Below, in pieces: positions 14,798-16,011 of a DNA stretch of 16,011 nt. The translations under genes were made by a program, and so were the position numbers. The notes under the pieces were generated by a model. The model was not told the origin of the DNA, searched no databases, and saw only the letters and a program-made list of their open reading frames with translations. The first letter of the stretch is position 1. The number at the start of each line of letters is the position of its first letter. The stretch is from Pseudomonadota bacterium (lineage in GTDB: Bacteria > Desulfobacterota > DSM-4660 > Desulfatiglandales > B25-G16). Where the stretch lies: the NCBI GenBank assembly GCA_015223015.1, contig JADFWK010000198.1, positions 1 to 16,011 of the forward strand, read 5' to 3'.

Positions 14798-15442
14798 CTA
14801 TGTGATTTGTATAATTCTACCCGCCCCACCGCCAACATACTTCTCCGGATATAGAGACCTTATCTCTGACTTGTATTGGGTGCAGTGACAGGGACAGACT
14901 AAATCGAGATCTTTAATGACATCAAACTGGTTGAAACCATGAAGCCCTCCGATAAGGGCATAAGGCTTCCCAAATTGGGAGGCCGAGTTGAGAATACTCT
15001 CCACACCTGGGTGGGAACATCCTGCAATTACTGCTAGACCTTTTTCTGTTCTGACAGCTAAAGATTGCTCAATGCCCTTTAGCTCTCCGGTAGAAAACAC
15101 ACCTGTGCAAATCTCCACCGGATCAGTAACCCTTATGACCTCCTTAGCAAGCAGGGGTTGCGGGCATGATGCGGGTATGTAGATCTTAACTTCACTATTC
15201 TTTTCTAAGAACCGGGAAAGCCCGCCAATATGATCCCAGTGGGCATGCGAGATAACAACCATATTAATTGAGAGAGGATCGATAGTAAGCTTATCCATAT
15301 TGTGAAGGAGAATTGAACCATTTGCACCTGTGTCAAAAAGGATCCCGGGCATATCCTCCCTCTCTATCAGGCAAGAAAAGCCCCAATCTGACTTAAGCCC
15401 ATTGGTATGCACCTCATTATCGTAAGTTAGTGTTATCTTCAT
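14798..15442 (-). CDS. Metallo-beta-lactamase-fold hydrolase (COG1237-like)
   Basis: Metal-dependent hydrolase of the group often labelled, by similarity only, as dihydropterin-ribofuranosylaminobenzene 5'-phosphate synthase. With the start used here, the metal ligands are H66, H68, D70 and H71 (SHAHWDHIGG), H144 in GCSHPG and H168 in GGLHGF, with CPCHC at 183-187 near the C-terminus. The 214 residues are compact for the family. The frame extends to an ATG at 15466, but I prefer ATG 15442. A GAGGG lies 6 nt upstream of it, and the longer start would add a Gly/Arg stretch (MEGGRGNR) that is simply the translated ribosome site. It lies 54 nt after the permease gene in the same run. The substrate is unknown; a pterin or one-carbon link would suit a corrinoid setting but is inference. 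Confidence 0.85.
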   Translation of the reverse strand: MKITLTYDNEVHTNGLKSDWGFSCLIEREDMPGILFDTGANGSILLHNMDKLTIDPLSINMVVISHAHWDHIGGLSRFLEKNSEVKIYIPASCPQPLLAKEVIRVTDPVEICTGVFSTGELKGIEQSLAVRTEKGLAVIAGCSHPGVESILNSASQFGKPYALIGGLHGFNQFDVIKDLDLVCPCHCTQYKSEIRSLYPEKYVGGGAGRIIQIT

Positions 15443-15496
15443 CCGATTCCCTCGACCTCCTTCCATGGATGGATCAGCATTACACCACCTCTCTGC

Positions 15497-16011
15497 TTAA
15501 AACCCTGCCACATAGCACACTATCCCTGCCACCAGCCCGACAACAAAATTAATCATCTTGACAGAAAGAAAACTCCTATTTGACTCTGCGAGCAAAGGAA
15601 GCATTCCGTGACCATCTTGAACAATAGAACTTGCCAGGAGAACACCAAAGGGAATTACCCCTTGGGCATACAGGGTTACGAATATCATATGTGGGCCAGA
15701 TTCCGGGATAAGTCCGATAAGACACGCAATCAACATCACAGTCAAATAATTTGCCTTAATCCAGCTGCCCACTTCTAAATAGTTTATCAAGAAATGCATT
15801 ACCAACAAGGCTCCAAATGTCCAGAGAAATACCCTTGGGATATGAACCTTTACTATGTGTTCCCAGAGATGCTTTTCCAGGAAATGTTCCGGAACAGTGG
15901 AGACTACAAAAAGAGCAAACAGAGAGGTTATGAGCAGCGTTATCTTGATCCAGTTCCATTCTGGTGGGCCTAATCTATTAAAGGTTAACCCAGTAATAAA
16001 TAGTACCAGAA
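15497..16011 (-). CDS. ArsP_2-like (DUF2899) multi-helix permease, C-terminal part; 5' end outside window
   Basis: The frame stays open from the stop at 15497 to the window end, giving the last 171 residues or so of an integral membrane protein. At least four hydrophobic helices are visible, among them KITLLITSLFALFVV, RVFLWTFGALLVMHFL, YLTVMLIACLIGLIP and INFVVGLVAGIVCYVAGF. The block IPESGPHMIFVTLYAQG, followed by SSIVQDGHGMLPLLAESNRS, is characteristic of the putative 10-helix heavy-metal exporter family (ArsP_2), whose true substrate is unsettled. A shorter frame beginning at TTG 15808 is only an internal start; the translation upstream of it is clearly membrane-protein-like and continuous. 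It is the first gene of the run seen here and may transport a metal or organic ion linked to the cofactor chemistry downstream. Confidence 0.8.
   Translation of the reverse strand, partial: LVLFITGLTFNRLGPPEWNWIKITLLITSLFALFVVSTVPEHFLEKHLWEHIVKVHIPRVFLWTFGALLVMHFLINYLEVGSWIKANYLTVMLIACLIGLIPESGPHMIFVTLYAQGVIPFGVLLASSIVQDGHGMLPLLAESNRSFLSVKMINFVVGLVAGIVCYVAGF

Noticed and set aside
15756-15959. 67-codon minus-strand frame near the window end
   Set aside because: It overlaps the permease frame on the same strand, which encodes continuous membrane helices and family motifs; this one does not.

Overview
The window looks like chromosomal DNA of an anaerobic bacterium. A Desulfobacterota ('deltaproteobacterial') or similar strict anaerobe is my best guess. 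The reasons are a RACo-type ferredoxin-ATPase, a DUF1638 protein, an rnc gene overlapping an Elp3-like radical SAM gene, and a PP-loop/NFACT-R tRNA thiolation-type protein. This is a judgement from gene content only; no rRNA, tRNA or phage gene is visible. Gene starts mix strong AGGAGG-type ribosome sites with several starts that have none.

Left part (1-7533), core-type genes. An intergenic repeat half (1-163) is followed by rnc (RNase III), which overlaps a radical SAM gene by 16 nt. Convergent to these is a long-chain polyprenyl diphosphate synthase with a good sigma70-like promoter. Divergent from it is a UDPGP-family (eukaryotic-type) uridylyltransferase, then a one-transmembrane coiled-coil protein of unknown function. 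A PP-loop tRNA-thiolation-type protein lies on the minus strand, and a GNAT acetyltransferase on the plus strand.

Middle (7534-7913): a 380-nt gene-free stretch carrying an approximately 185-nt long palindrome (outer arms of 25 perfect base pairs plus 8 more). Its right half and right flank recur at positions 1-163 in the same orientation. It is a dispersed MITE-like or structured-RNA element.

Right part (7914-16011), one minus-strand run of genes with short gaps. In transcription order: ArsP_2-like permease (cut by the window end), metallo-beta-lactamase-fold hydrolase, a 43-residue small ORF, DUF1638 protein, FAD/NADH disulfide-type oxidoreductase, an unrecognised 213-residue protein, a PTS Enzyme I homologue, and a RACo-like [2Fe-2S]/ASKHA reductive activator. 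RACo proteins re-reduce inactive Co(II) corrinoid proteins with ATP. DUF1638 genes, as I recall, often sit near corrinoid methyltransferase genes. The run therefore looks like the accessory half of a corrinoid methyl-transfer locus whose methyltransferase would lie outside the window, possibly upstream of 16011. An Enzyme I homologue with an altered phosphohistidine loop and no visible HPr or EII partner, between the unknown gene and the activator, is the most unusual part. That these proteins form one system is inference from gene order.
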